Both the position numbers and the translations under genes were made by a program. From Anisakis pegreffii (lineage: Eukaryota > Nematoda > Chromadorea > Rhabditida > Anisakidae): 64,000 nucleotides of DNA. The first letter of the stretch is position 1; each line of letters begins with the position of its first letter. Location: the NCBI GenBank assembly GCA_035041965.1, contig JAPYMA010000340.1, positions 1 through 64,000 on the forward strand, in the 5' to 3' direction. The notes beneath the pieces were generated by a model. The model did no database searches. It was not told the DNA's origin and saw only the letters and a program-made list of their open reading frames with translations. This document shows positions 38,401 through 50,700 of this stretch, piece by piece.

Positions 38401-40636
38401 TCTCGCATCAATCGCATTGGTTGTGCTAACATCGCTTGATCCTTATCGTTCAATTTTTTCATTCGCAGTTTTATGGCTCTATCCATTTCCAACGACATCC
38501 CATCGCCGCTCTCAATATCGATTTTGATCTGAATTCAAACTTTAATATTTTTTGCTGCTTTCGATGCGAATATCTCAGTCAACATATGCAATCAAATCAC
38601 AAAAACAATTCTTTATCATGTTTAAGTGCAATTGTCATAATTATATTGACAATATTGTTGGTGGAATAATTGCAATTTTGACTTACGATTAATCAAAATC
38701 TTTTCCAAATTGTCATTTCATTAACAGATAGTTATTGTTATTGAAAATGAATTAATCAATTATGGGACGAAGATGACTTTTGACCGCGTAGAGAGGAAGA
38801 AAAAAATTTAAGAAATCAAAATCATGCGAGGTTGATAACCGGTTTTGCACGCTGTCGTCTCTCAGCGATTGGCAGATTGTGAAGTTGTGCATCTATAATG
38901 GATTCGAAGCGATTCGAAGCCGCTTTTCGATGAGCGTCTCGTTCTCGAACCTCTTCACCCAACTGCTTAATCTCAGCCAATGTGCCTGTCCAACTGATAA
39001 TGTCGATGATAAGAACAGTGATATGATAATGCTAATCGTAATGAGGACATCTAAGATGTCATTAATTCTATTTCATTGATATGGAATATATTCAGCAGTG
39101 GTTCTGACAGTGACAACTTTTCATTTATTCACTTTCTTCAGTGCTAAAGAAATACCAGATTCCTTTTCGAATCTTTCTAATCATCTCGCAAATTTGAGGC
39201 GACATAAAAATTTCTTGAATATTTTCAAATCCATAAAGTAATCACTGGATCAATATTCTTGCTCAGTGAATCAATCAGCTTTACGATATCAGTAGTGGTA
39301 AAATTCAACATTTGATGAATGGTCAAGCCAATGAAAGTTTCAAACCTTTTATGAGATGTTTTATTTTTTAGCTGCTCAAATGCCCTTGTGAGATATTTGC
39401 CGATCAGTCCAAATGCTGTCAGGCCACTATTCTCAGTCAAAAGTGAATATCGAGTGCGATTTTTCACCGCTCTTTTCATTCGCGTCACTCGGAAACCACC
39501 AACCCAGTGGTTTACCGTGTTTCGATTATCTACAGCTACCGCGTTCAGCACTCTCTCGTTTGCTTTTGATCTCTTCTGATTTAGTGGTAGCCCTTGGAAT
39601 TTGGCAGCTTTCGATGATGCACTCTTCATAATTTTTGATTTCTCCGACTGCAACAGACCCTCTCTGTTCATAGTTAACGGCAACTGAACGGCTATGAGTT
39701 CATAATTTTGTCCACCAACATTTTTCGCTTTGATATGATTATTGAGAAGCTGAAGTCGAGATTTACCTGAAATTTCAGAACATTCGAAATTCTATCACAA
39801 AATGTCATATCATCAGAATGGTATTTTTAGCACTTTATTGAATGAATGATTAATACGTTAATGATTAATATGTTTGTTCTTCACTTGTACCAATGATAGA
39901 GATATCAATAGGGAGAGTTGAAATTGCTGTTCGAGAAAAACAAACTGTCGAAATTTGAGAAGGAATTCTTTCAAAAAACTCAATCAGTGAAAAATTCTCG
40001 CAACATATCGTCAATACCTAACCACGTCTTCTCTTTTTGTCGTTCCATTTCTTCGCATCAAACAATGCCACTACACACTTTGCGTGTTTATTCACGGTAT
40101 CAGCTTCTTTTGAGCAAAGCTTCAGTCGCGATTTATCAGGCAAATCCACTTTTTCCATCCTTCAAGAAATCATTAAATCTTATGTAATCTTCCACAGAAT
40201 GCATTCAGATCCAAGGCTCGCATCATCATAAAATTTTCATGTGAAAGGATTCAGGATTAATTGAAGGTGAACCGATTTCCAGGAATCAGTGGCATCATGA
40301 ATAAGGGATTATTCAGTGCAAGAATCGATTATTCAGTGAATTCAGTGTAAATTTCCAGCAAGCACAGATCTTACTTCTGAGAGGATTTTGATGCAATCTG
40401 AAAGATCTGGAATCTGGAAAAAAGGAGTACCTCTCAGCGGCGATCGCTGCCATAAAGCCACTCAACGCTTGCGATGTCCAATGTTCAAATAAGTCTTCCG
40501 CAGCCTCTTCGGATAGCGGTACAACCATTTTTTTACCATCGTAGTATTGTGCTCCGAGCATTGTTTTATGCGCATCGGTTTCAGCAAACACCATCACATT
40601 ATTCACAATCAGCACTGAAACCCATCTCAATTTCAT
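35496..40636 (-). CDS. MLT-10-like moulting-cycle protein, paralog B
   Basis: Eight exons join in phase on the minus strand: 40636-40431, 40159-40023, 39766-39346, 38993-38840, 38528-38283, 37205-37035, 36838-36674 and 36257-35496, giving 753 residues. The protein starts [22 protein letters not shown], a plausible signal peptide. [20 protein letters not shown] matches FEHWTQQALAAFIASYANEK of the plus-strand paralog at 6.8-11.5 kb, and GQPLYFT recurs at about 464-470. Exon 3 has [23 protein letters not shown] at about 568-571 is a furin-type site immediately before a repeat domain of about 30 proline-spaced hydrophobic pentapeptides (consensus P-h-h-L-S). As in C. elegans MLT-10, a secreted epidermal role in moulting is expected. 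Exon boundaries partly match paralog A, supporting common descent. Confidence 0.88.
35550..35980 (-). repeat. Pentapeptide-coding repeat of MLT-10 paralog B
   Basis: Roughly thirty consecutive units of the form Pro-hydrophobic-hydrophobic-Leu-Ser ([20 protein letters not shown] is an example) are encoded here. Codon choice varies, so the DNA is an imperfect 15-base periodicity rather than a clean minisatellite, which suggests the repeat is old and kept by selection on the protein. Confidence 0.85.
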
Positions 40637-40968
40637 GACAACACTGTCATGACTTTATAGAATTCCACTGTAATCTCTCTGTTATCCCTCGAAACGTTAA
40701 AAAAGTTTGATTCCAATTGATCTCCTCGAAAATTACAAGCCACTGAGTTGCCTTGTTCAGAAACGGTTAATATTCATAAAATTATGCTAGCTTCCCACAT
40801 TGTTGGCAAACGTATTCTCTGTTCCCAAAAAATGGCAGGTTGGAGAATAAAACCAATGAATTTTCCATGTTTAATAAATGCACAACGCAAAATGTTTAAA
40901 ATCTGCTATTTAAAATCTGCTTTCTGCATGTTTGAAAAAGAAAATCCGCTTTCAAGAATAATCCATTT

Positions 40969-41047
40969 CTAGCGTGCTCTTCTCAAAGCTTCACCACCAT
41001 CGATTAGCTGTTTCAATCGGGTGATTTGAAAGCCACCAACAAAATGA
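40969..41047 (-). pseudogene. Possible fragment of a third MLT-10-like gene
   Basis: Minus-strand block with a GAGTTCAG acceptor, reading HFVGGFQITRLKQLIDGGEA then LRRAR and a stop. Its start resembles [15 protein letters not shown] in exon 3 of the intact MLT-10-like gene that begins only about 330 bases downstream on the same strand. No other exon of such a copy was found, so it may be a remnant, or the similarity may be accidental. Confidence 0.35.
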
Positions 41048-41897
41048 CTGAACTCACCTAAGAAACAACTGCATATGCGTATCGTGCACCACATGATTGG
41101 TGTTCACCTGAAAACGATTGCAATAATGAGTGCCACCAAACAGGGTCATCGAGGCAGTCACGAGTTTATGCTGGCTCAGTTGGTTAGTGTAGCCGAGGAT
41201 AATTGGCAAGAAACAGTACAATATGACGATCAGTTTTACGCTTACATGAGGCGAAAAGTAGACAATCAAATGGAAAAGAAGGAAGTTGCAAAACCTTGGA
41301 ATCCCGATCAATTCCAGAAAAGTTTTGCGGGAAATTTATCAGAAAACACTTCACGCCACTGATATGATGCACCTTGCCATTGTTTTTGGATTTGGATTTT
41401 TGGTTTTTGGATTTTTAAACGGATTTTGGGAAGAGATTTTCAGTGAACTATGACGATAACATTGATCTTATGCAATCGAATGGATGAAAATTTGCTGATT
41501 CTTTGCATTCCTTCAAGTTTTTTTTCTCAAATCGTGAAATTCGGAGAAATTTTAACGAAGACAAGAGATTGTTTTGGGCAATAAATTAGAAACGCCTCAT
41601 AATTGTCGTAATTAATCAATTGCTTGAATTCAAAATCAGATCATCACGCAACTCTCTTCTGTTGGGTCACTTATGATTGAACGATAGCAAACTGCCGATG
41701 ACCACCTATTACTGCTAGATTTTTGTTATGTGATAGTTTGTGTTTTTTATGAGACCTATATTTTCACTATGAACGTTCCAAAAATCGGTTCCTTTTCTAT
41801 TGTTTCTGATAAACATATCATTTATACGCAGAAAAACGTCCCTGAGCAAAGTGACCAGGAAGAAAATTTTCGCAGCGCACCGAAAATCCTACGATAA

Positions 41898-42035
41898 TTG
41901 AATAAAACAACGAACGGATAAATAGATTCGAGAAAAAATGTCTGAATAAAACAATAAACAAATGAACGATAAATCAACTTTTTTAAAACAATAAACGATA
42001 ACGATAAAACAGTAAAAAATAAATAAAACAATAAA
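41898..42035. repeat. A-rich AAACAATAAACGA-type low-complexity tract
   Basis: Degenerate repeats of AATAAAACAATAAAC and AACGATAA on the plus strand, without a gene. Confidence 0.6.
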
Positions 42036-42801
42036 CGAAATCTCTTCAGTTGACTTCTGATCTCTTCATTCCCGCACCGTTGTAGATCACACTGATGATC
42101 AAGTGATAATATCCTATTCAATATCTCAAAGTTTCACATCTAAATTTCAAAAACTGATTGATGAAGTGTTCACTCCGATTGTGAATTGTTATTGATTATG
42201 GAAACATCGGATGGGATTCGGAAATTTTATAGCAAAATCTGATATATGTATCTATGTAATTAGTGGACAAACTGTAGATCGTTTGAGGTAATTAGAGGGT
42301 TCGGAAGGGAATCATCGTTGAGCTATTTAGGAAAATGTGATAATGATGTGATAATGATGATGGTGATTTTGAAGATAGTTTTTTGTATCGTGCCAGAAAC
42401 TGTGCTGTAGTCTCGACGAAACGTGATTTTAATGCAATTATGTGTTGATTCGATGCAATCAAGTCGAATTTTGCGTCTGTTAATCATTTGATCTGATGCA
42501 ACCTATTTGAAAATATGAACGAATTGGAGCAGAAATAACACTGATTGCATTAGTGCATTAATCAGCAACTGTATTCGTTTATTCGAAAACAACAAAACAA
42601 ATGTTATCGTAATAATGTCATGTCACTGTAATAATTATTGTGATGATTATTGTTTCACAATCGATTTTGTACAATTATTGTTACGCTCATCAATCCATTT
42701 CATCTATTAGTTTCTGCTGGAAAATGCGTAATGATCGTTCGAATGAAACAATTCAGCCAATTAATTTCCAAATCCGTTGAGTGTTCCCAGTAAATATTCA
42801 C

Positions 42802-44223
42802 TTGGATTCCATTTGCGCTGTTTTTTATGCAGTTTTTTTTCGTACCACTGGACTTGACCCCATGCTGAACTCCGCCGTCGAAAATCGTTGGTGGTTTCAT
42901 TTAACTGAAAACTCATTAAAATATTCAATCTAAGATTAACGAAAACGTCAAGAGGGTGAAGATCCTCGCTTATAATTGAGAAGGAAGTAACTTTTATGTG
43001 TTATGCATCGAGAATGATAAGATGATAATTTCACTGATACATGGCGTTTCATTTGAATGAGTTTTCATATGATAAAGCAATCGTTCCCAAGCGTTGAGAT
43101 TGTTAATGCTCTTGATCTAGTTCAATTTAAATGATAATCTATAGCGTTTCGAAGAAACGACGATTCAGACAATGAGAACAATATTTGAGATACGGCAGCG
43201 GTATCCATGAGAATCTCCCAAACTATATCTCATAGTTACACATGTAATCGTTAGTATATCTCAGAAATTTATGCTTTTTTACTTTATTTGTGAAGAAAGC
43301 ACCCGGATCAGCAACGGTATTAGATGGTGTAAATTTATGATGACGATTCAAGGAATTGATTGGCGCAGGTCATCTTATTTTACGTATATAGGATATAGGC
43401 AGCTGGAATTTCAGCAGATTTATTGCAATATGATATGGGATTAGACAATTCAATAATCTCATTATGATACCGGACTGAACGGAATGCATTTTTTTAGCAT
43501 ATGTTCCCAGGACAAGCACAAGCAATGATGATATGATCTCACGAACCTTATATAAACTAAGTTCAGCTGCATTCAAACTGTCTTTGTAGTCAAATTCTCT
43601 CGAAGATTCATAATTTTGTCAAATCTGAGCGAATAGAATGTTTCCTGAGCCATACTTGTTGGATGTTCTTCAATGATTGGAAATTTCTCGTTCTTAAATC
43701 TAAACTTCCAATTGATCATCCACTATTTATGGTGAGTAAGGAATTACTATGGAGTGTTGCATTCATCCATATATTGCCGTGAAATATTATGGAGACTGCG
43801 TATGCTCAGGTATTCCAAACACTTAAAGGACTTTTCAATTCAGTCAGATACCTGAAACCCTGAGGTGTAAGAAAGTCGGTTGACAAATCCAAGTTCTACA
43901 ATGCTTGTTGCTTTGAAATATCGTTCGATTTGACCACTTACACTTTGCAGTGGGATATCCTTGTGGTGGTCGTTCCGTGCTAATGTTATTAATATACTTC
44001 GGTTTTGTGCATGACTCACGATCAGTGTTCTCTTGAGCCTATCAACTGGAGTGCTCCCGAGCCTTAAAAAAATGGTGGGTAAGAAATTCCACATTTCAAT
44101 GATATATGTTCTCTTACGCGAGCGAGACGAATCTATTGCAAACGACAACAATAGTTTTGCGCTGCTCTCATTCAATGCGAACGTTTTGCGTTGATAATTA
44201 TCCAGTGAGGGAAATGCGCTCAT
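42802..44223 (-). CDS. Candidate two-exon gene piece, unknown family
   Basis: An open frame from ATG at 44223 runs 124 codons (MSAFPSLDNYQRKTFALNES...) to a TTTCAG|GTATCT donor at 43852, phase 0. A block at 42904-42802 has a TTTTCAG acceptor and also opens in phase 0 (LNETTNDFRRRSSAWGQVQW, then a Lys-rich stretch). It ends at a possible GTGAAT donor. The two are compatible with each other, but no terminal exon could be attached and no family is recognised. The first part is rich in Leu, Arg and Ser and has no signal peptide. Confidence 0.3.
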
Positions 44224-44450
44224 TTGAATGAATACGCATCAAGATTCATATTGTGCTAAATTGATCATGTTTACCACTAATTGTACGGGGTTTTGTGAGG
44301 TTTTCTTTGAATTCGCGTTGTCGGTGACTGCTGAAAATTCTGTAACAGTTGCAAATCACATCTGATTCGCTCGCTATACATTTGTATAATTTTTTGTCGA
44401 AATTCTGGCTCCCGGTTAAGGAAGAAATGTTCTTTTTTTCTGGTAATTTT

Positions 44451-44586
44451 GTGTTTTAGTTTGGTAAAATCAAAACGGCATTTCGTTCACATTCGCAGTC
44501 GAATGTGTTACTTATAGTTAGTTAGAGCTCAACAGGAGATGTTTGCAAGAACGAAATGCCGTTCTGATTTTACCAACCTGAAATAC
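44451..44586. repeat. Long foldback: 38-base inverted repeat with inner palindrome
   Basis: The arms at 44451-44488 and 44549-44586 are complementary at 34 of 38 positions, and two of the four mismatches would be G-U pairs in RNA. The core TTGGTAAAATC(A/G)AAACGGCA is matched on the other arm. Within the 60-base centre sits a second perfect palindrome, CACATTCG-CAGT-CGAATGTG, at 44488-44507. The element lies about 250 bases upstream of the start codon of the next gene. Confidence 0.9.
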
Positions 44587-44833
44587 AACATTACCTTTTT
44601 TCAATTGATAGTTTTTTCCAACCGAATCATTTCTCTAGAATCTGTATGCGGTTTTCATTTATTGATGTTCGAAGACAAATCAGCCCATTTGTATCGTGCT
44701 AAGACTGTTTCATTACCAAATCCTGAAGAGGGTGTTTACTTCGTTTTGCTCACATCACTATGTACTTCTATCACGTTGAATTATTTTACAGGTGAATTGT
44801 CAAGAACCAAGATTCTAACTAGTAGGAGACAGA

Positions 44834-47594
44834 ATGGAGAAGACACCTGAGATAGCACCGATATCAGTGGAAAAGTATTTCATGAGAAAACCGAAACCAT
44901 GGAAGAAGAACGATTGGGCCGTATCAAATGATGATATTATCGAGAAAAGAAATAATATTAATCATTTGTCAAGGTAAAATTATTATCGTCTACTTAAATG
45001 CTTATGCAAATTTGAGACCACACTAATCTCACGGTCAGCTCTCAATGGTATTCCTTCCATTGATTTGGACTGAAATGTCAATTCGGTGATTCTTTTTTAT
45101 GGTTTTTATAATTATCATTATAAATCGTTTCATTGTCGACACTGTTAAAACTATTCTTATTGTTTTCATTGTAATCATGATCCTGAATGAACTGTGTGCG
45201 GTTGTTTCTCCAGAGTCATTTCACATTTGAATGTCTAATTCCAGATTATTACGTGTCACAAAATCACCAGCTGTCTTTTCCTGTAGTCATCGTGAGCAAT
45301 CCAAACGAAAACGATATAAAAAAGAGCCACCATTCCTTCTGCGAAATTGCATCAAAGCAGTATGTTAGATCTCTTAGATCAGTTCTTGCGCTTGTTATGG
45401 TGCTTACGCAATTCATGAATTTCTTTTTCATTCATGTATGTCGATTTTCTTACAGTTATTATTTAAAACATAGCATTCTCAGCATTATTGCGATCGCTTC
45501 GGTATTATCATTTTGCTTGTTTTCTTAGCGGGAAGAATGGAGCAAATATGAGGCGAAAATGAAGCAGTGGGCTTCGGAGCAGTATGAGAAAAAGAAACGT
45601 GAACGAAAGGCAGCACGAGATGCTTTGAAAGCGCACAATCAGTCCAGCACTGAGAGTAACTGTTCGTCTCGTGGTGAACATTCTAGCTTCGAGAAGAGTT
45701 TGTTCGGTGCTCAAGAGGGAGGCCTACTCAGATCGTTCTACACTATATGGAATATAAATCGTCTGAAGGCACAAACGGCAACTTGTGAGGAGGTCAATAA
45801 CGTTTCGTTTTGTTCAGAGTATGATTTTGCTTTAGTTTTTATTCGTGTACAAGTGGAAGGCAATAATGATATCGCCAACATTCATAAGTACGCGTTCATG
45901 ATCTCATTGAAGAATCTGTCGTTTAGCTTTGAATGATTCTATTGAAATACATTGACGTTAGTTGATGCATTCATGGTTACTGGCAATTGACTGTTATTGT
46001 TATTGCGTTCTTTATTATTGGTGTTTTCAAGTCCCTAGTAATCATTTTTGTCATAGTCATTGATATAATTCTTAATGTTGGAGTTGTTATTGCTAGTATT
46101 GTTGGAAGAATTGACGATCTTAAGGCACGTGAAGCAATCGAAAAGTTATCGCAATCACCGAGCGTTGAGCGTTGTCTAACGAGGACGCCGAATGGTGGCA
46201 TAAAAGAAGAGATTATCGAAGATCCTAGTAGTCTTTCGTGGAGAGCGAAACGTACACTGAGGATATTGGCAAGTGTAAACCGAGATGATGACGACCTTCC
46301 GGAGCATAGCGATTCAGAGGATGGCGTTGAGGTTGGTAGCATACTTTGTTTTCGATTGATCGGTTGCAAACTTTTTATTCGAGTATAGCCGAAATTGTAT
46401 TTGTGGAACGTTTCGTCGAGTTATGATAAATGTTTAATTTCTCTGCAGAATTTACCCTGAGAATTCATGGATTTACAATAATTTTTGATGCATTTTCCTG
46501 TGCTTCAAAGTTACCCTTCAAAAAATATTGGATTTCAGATTTGGAATCGTCGTATTGAAGCATTGCGAGCCAATTCAGCTTTGATGTTATCGGCTACTAA
46601 CGTTACTAACACAACAGCTGATAACGATCAACTAATGCGATCTGCTCACGACGATGCTGAAGAGAAGAACGGGCAACTGACCGCATCATCTCCACCTCCA
46701 GAGTCCATAACCGAAAAATGCCCAAAAACTGGTGTCGAAAGTGCTGAGTTCGACAAAGCTGTAACACCTGGAAGTGGCGATCAAGTTACGCGGAGACTCA
46801 GATCGGCTGATCGCTCATCCTCGAAGCTGTCCGAGAAGACTGAATCACCAAACAAGACAAATACTCCAAAAGAGGGTCGAACTCCGAGAAGACGCAGCAC
46901 GAAAATTCGTATCGAGACATCACCGAACGAAAACTTCCACAGAATCGATGCAAAGGAATCATCAGACGAATCAGAGAAAGTGATAATTGAAGATGTGACA
47001 ACTTCCGATAAGAAGGGAACAGAAGCATCCGATTGCAAGAATATTTCGTTGTCGTGCTCGATGGGCGCCAATGAATTGTCGATGGTGAAAGCCGTATTCG
47101 AGGCGGAAGGCGGTCGTACGAAATTTGACGAAATGCTCGGTCTGGTTGATGCTTTCATCGACGAACCAGACGAGCAAGAGGAACCGTCGAGTGCAACAAG
47201 AGGCAGCAGTGCACGCAGAAGGACGCTTTTGCGCTCAAAAAATTCCTCACCAATCAGTCGAACTCAGAGTCCTAATATGAAATCGAATGATGTCGAAATG
47301 GAAAATAGCACTGACAGCGGAAAGTTCTCTAATGAAGGCAAAACTCTGAAAGATTCACCGTCGGAAAATCGAAATGAAATTGGCAGTTCAGGGAAAAAGT
47401 TGACAAGAAGTGCGAGGAAACATCGTTTAAGTAAGAGTCCTAGCAGTGCCAATGAAACGAGCGGCACTCCGAAAATAGGTTCGGCTTCAAAGAAGAAATC
47501 GCGACTTTCTAACAGTGCCCTTGTGGAACGCTTACAAGAAGCGTGCAACATTCACCCGTTACGACACAGTCCTCGTCTCAATACGATTCATTGA
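44834..47594 (+). CDS. Charged, probably nuclear protein, unknown family
   Basis: Five exons are proposed: 44834-44973, 45245-45359, 45529-45792, 46125-46331 and 46539-47594, giving 593 residues. Phases agree throughout; the exon 3 donor (GAG|GTCAAT) and exon 4 acceptor (CTTAAG) are the weakest. The start ATG at 44834 follows an in-frame stop. Exon 1 has KYFMRKPKPWKKNDWAV. Exon 3 is a likely coiled coil (EEWSKYEAKMKQWASEQYEK then KKRERKAARDALK). The long last exon is disordered and rich in Ser, Lys, Arg, Glu and Thr-Pro/Ser-Pro sites, with basic clusters that look like nuclear localisation signals. It also holds two less disordered segments, MVKAVFEAEGG...FDEMLGLVDAF and, at the C-terminus, LVERLQEACNIHPLRHSPRL. 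These may be binding motifs. A chromatin or cell-division role is a guess from composition only. Confidence 0.6.
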
Positions 47595-47791
47595 GATGGG
47601 TTTGAGAACCTCTCCGTTTGCGACGTTATTCAGCGAACGAAATAGATGTCTGAGGACGTATCAGTTTAATTTTTGTGCAAGATTCCCGTGTATTTTTCGT
47701 GCAGTATTATCCAGTGTCGTCATTTTGTCATGCTCACATATTTCAAGCAACGAATCACTGATCTTTAATCCCATTCTATACTGGGATTAAG

Positions 47792-47797
47792 AATAAA
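47792..47797 (+). promoter_or_regulatory. Poly(A) signal of the nuclear-protein gene
   Basis: AATAAA lies just under 200 bases after the TGA stop at 47592-47594. Confidence 0.55.
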
Positions 47798-50700
47798 GCG
47801 CCGAAAGTGGAAAATCATAGAACTTATTATAGCAATTAGTGTGTTAGAGAGTAATGTGAATTTTCTAAAGTACATATCATTTGTATTCGTGTGGTTGAAA
47901 ATTTGTTTGATGATTGATTGCATTACGCATTTACACGTTTAATTTTTCATTTTCATTTGACTTTTGCATTGAAAAATTTGGTTGTTACATGATTCAATTG
48001 CATCATTAGATGTCAGTGTGAATGATATCTTACTTGATGAACTACAGTTTGTATTTGTATTTGATCTAATTTTATGATTCTCTTCAAATTGCATTCACGT
48101 TTTATGAATTTCTCATCGTTTTGAACTTTGATTTTTGTTGTTCAACAAACTTCAACGTTTTGATTTCTATACATTCCATGGTTGATTTCATTTTAGCGTA
48201 ACTTATTCAATTTTGTACTTTCAACAATTTTCAATTGTTGCTGAAGGATTTCAGTTGAAGAAGATAAGTTTTTTGTAAAATCTCATTCAATTATGCGAAC
48301 GCATGCATCAGTACTTGTTCAGTTTCCTTATTGAATTTTGTATTCTCGTTTTTGATGCTCTTTTTTGTTCTTCTTATTCTGCAATTTGTCATCGAATACC
48401 TTATGAGTTAGTTGTTGAATCTTCTATCAATTTCCCGAATGTTTTGTTTGAATTCATTGCGAGTTTTCCATTGAAATCTCATGTTGCGGTTGATCGGTAA
48501 TTTATGTTACATAGTATCAGAGGCATAGATTAATGGTAGATGTTCGTTGTTTAGTTATGTTATTATAGCACGATTAAATTGTTTGTCAATGTTCTTTCTA
48601 TTCGACGTTCGTTTCGTTGTGAAAGTTTCATTTCATTTTTTTGAAAGTAAGAATTTTGTTAATCTTTTGATTGAGTTATTTTGAATTGATGATCAAAAGG
48701 ATGAAAGAAAACTCGAAATTTCTAATGAATTCGCCGATTTTTCCCAAACTCATTTGAGAATTCATTCGTTATACGTATGGGAAATTGCTATTTATTTCAA
48801 TATTTCCTGTTCGTATTCAATACTTTTCTATTCTTTTCATGTTTTTTTTTCGCTTTTTTTGTAAAGAATATTTTCTGCGCTATAAAAATTGTGAACGAAT
48901 ATTTTTGTAGACAAAAGCACAAGTCAAATCAAAATGTCAATATCAATTCTCAAATCCAACAGAGTCAACGCAAACTGTCTAAGCTTCGGATCTGTTTGCA
49001 TACGTTTCTTGACTCTCTCAAAGCCAAAAAACGTTTGTTAGCTGGAACTAAGGCCACCAAGATAGTTTACTTCCGGATCCGGATTGCTCCTGATCCAGAA
49101 CGGAGCACAGCGTATGCCGGAGATGGAGCCGAAATTATTATTAAAAAAAGTGAAGCTAAAACTGGAGCGGAAATTTCGAAGGCATGGAGCCGGAGTCGAA
49201 AATTGTAAAATGTGAGGCGGAAGTCGGAGCTGGGTCAATTTTTTTACAAATCAGGTGTCACCGAATCAACATTATAAAATGCTACCGAAGCAAAAAAATT
49301 GACGAATCCAATAGCAAGAATTTAATAATATTCATTCGCATGTCAATATGTGTAACGTAGTTCTGTACCAAATATGACTGTATGGCAAATATACTGCGCT
49401 AACTTTTGCTGGGGAGGAAGAAAGGATTATCAACGAATTTAGTTATTTTCTAAAGAAATGATCCTCAAGAAAGGTTTCTTTGAAAATGAAGTGTGATTCG
49501 AAAGTTATCAAGTTTGATCAAAGCTCTCCTTTGCAAGTGCTCATCAAACCGAGTAATATTATTTAATCAGGCACATTCAGCATCTACTAGTGAGTTCCGC
49601 CCTTTCACTCAATAAGCTTCAACTGAACAACTCTCGACAATGCTGCTGTCAAGGCAAGACCACGCCTATTGTAGAGGTTGTTTGCTGACTAGCTAGTGTC
49701 ATGTTTGAAGGATTGCTTGTCAGTGTTGCCTCAGTGGACTCGATACCGTGGTTTTTCCGTATCGGTCGGTCATCGCCTCCAAATTAATCTTGCTCGATTC
49801 TGAACCGATACTCTCCCGTGTCATTTCGTTTCTCTTCTGTGCCCGCAACAAAGTTGTCGTCGATGTTCTCAAATGTATTATATCAATCATAAAACTCTCT
49901 TCTTTTTCCTGCTCATCTTCGGAAATTCATTGCAAGACTTAAACTCGTCAATCCGCTCCTTCTCGAGTCGTCTCCACGCCATTTTCGAACAACAATCCAG
50001 GATTGAACTTGTCAGAAAGGTATGAACCATATCAGTCATAATTTTGAGCGAGCCTTCTGCTCTTCCAATAGCTTTCGTTTGTTTCATTACATTTCCACCG
50101 TTAACAGAACACATGATCCACGCATATGGATTTGAGCTGAACTTTTGCGAACAAGATCTTGAAACGCGAAATTTCGATCACCAATGACTGATTCCGATAA
50201 TCTCTGTCATAATATTGAAAAATTATCACTTCACGGAAATCACCCATTAAAAAATCGAATTCGCATTCGCTTCATCCCAAATCATTCGTCTCTTGCAAAA
50301 AGGTATCCGTCATTGTGGCAATGTCAAAAACGAAAGACATCATTTCATGGAGATACCCATAGTATTGAATACACTCGCATTCGTTACATAATTTCTGCGA
50401 ATATATCCTCATATTGATTACCTCATGTTAATCAATCACTTTTATCGCATGTTCCTCTGTAAATGATACTGCAATAAATTGAAATTGAAATGGTGATTGG
50501 AACGCAATGATAAATCTGCTATTATAGTATTAACTCAACCAATTATGTGTATTTCCGAACGACTTAATGAAATGCACTTTTCGCTAGTCAAAATTTTCAT
50601 TTGATTATTTCAATATCCTGTCGAGATTCATTGCATCCTTTCGAACGTCGTCACTTAACGAATCCAACGAACACGTCCAATGAACGTTCAAGCAACCGAA

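Larger units (their letters stand above)
40637..44450. other. Spacer with several unassigned minus-strand exon-like blocks
   Basis: Upstream of MLT-10 paralog B. It contains a possible family fragment at 40969-41047, a short block at 41059-41109 (TTTTCAG acceptor, reads VNTNHVVHDTHMQLFLR then stop), a block at 42802-42904 and an open frame ending at 43852, all on the minus strand. I could not assemble them into one gene. An open plus-strand frame at 41075-41362 overlaps two of them. Confidence 0.35.

Noticed and set aside
41075..41362. 95-codon plus-strand frame with a charged segment (VAEDNWQETVQYDDQF...)
   Set aside because: It looks somewhat protein-like, but it overlaps minus-strand exon-like blocks, has no confident splice sites and matches nothing I recognise; not called.
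45977..46388. Pair of overlapping open frames on both strands, the plus frame starting with a hydrophobic segment
   Set aside because: The plus frame mixes intron (46.0-46.12 kb) with exon 4; the hydrophobic start is T-rich intron, not a membrane segment.
46781..47158. Minus-strand open frame of 125 codons
   Set aside because: Antisense of the long last exon of the nuclear-protein gene; no splice sites of its own.
48777..49208. 143-codon plus-strand frame beginning with a very hydrophobic Phe-rich stretch
   Set aside because: The start is poly-T-derived and the end runs into the GGAGC-type repeat; no protein-like middle and no splice sites.
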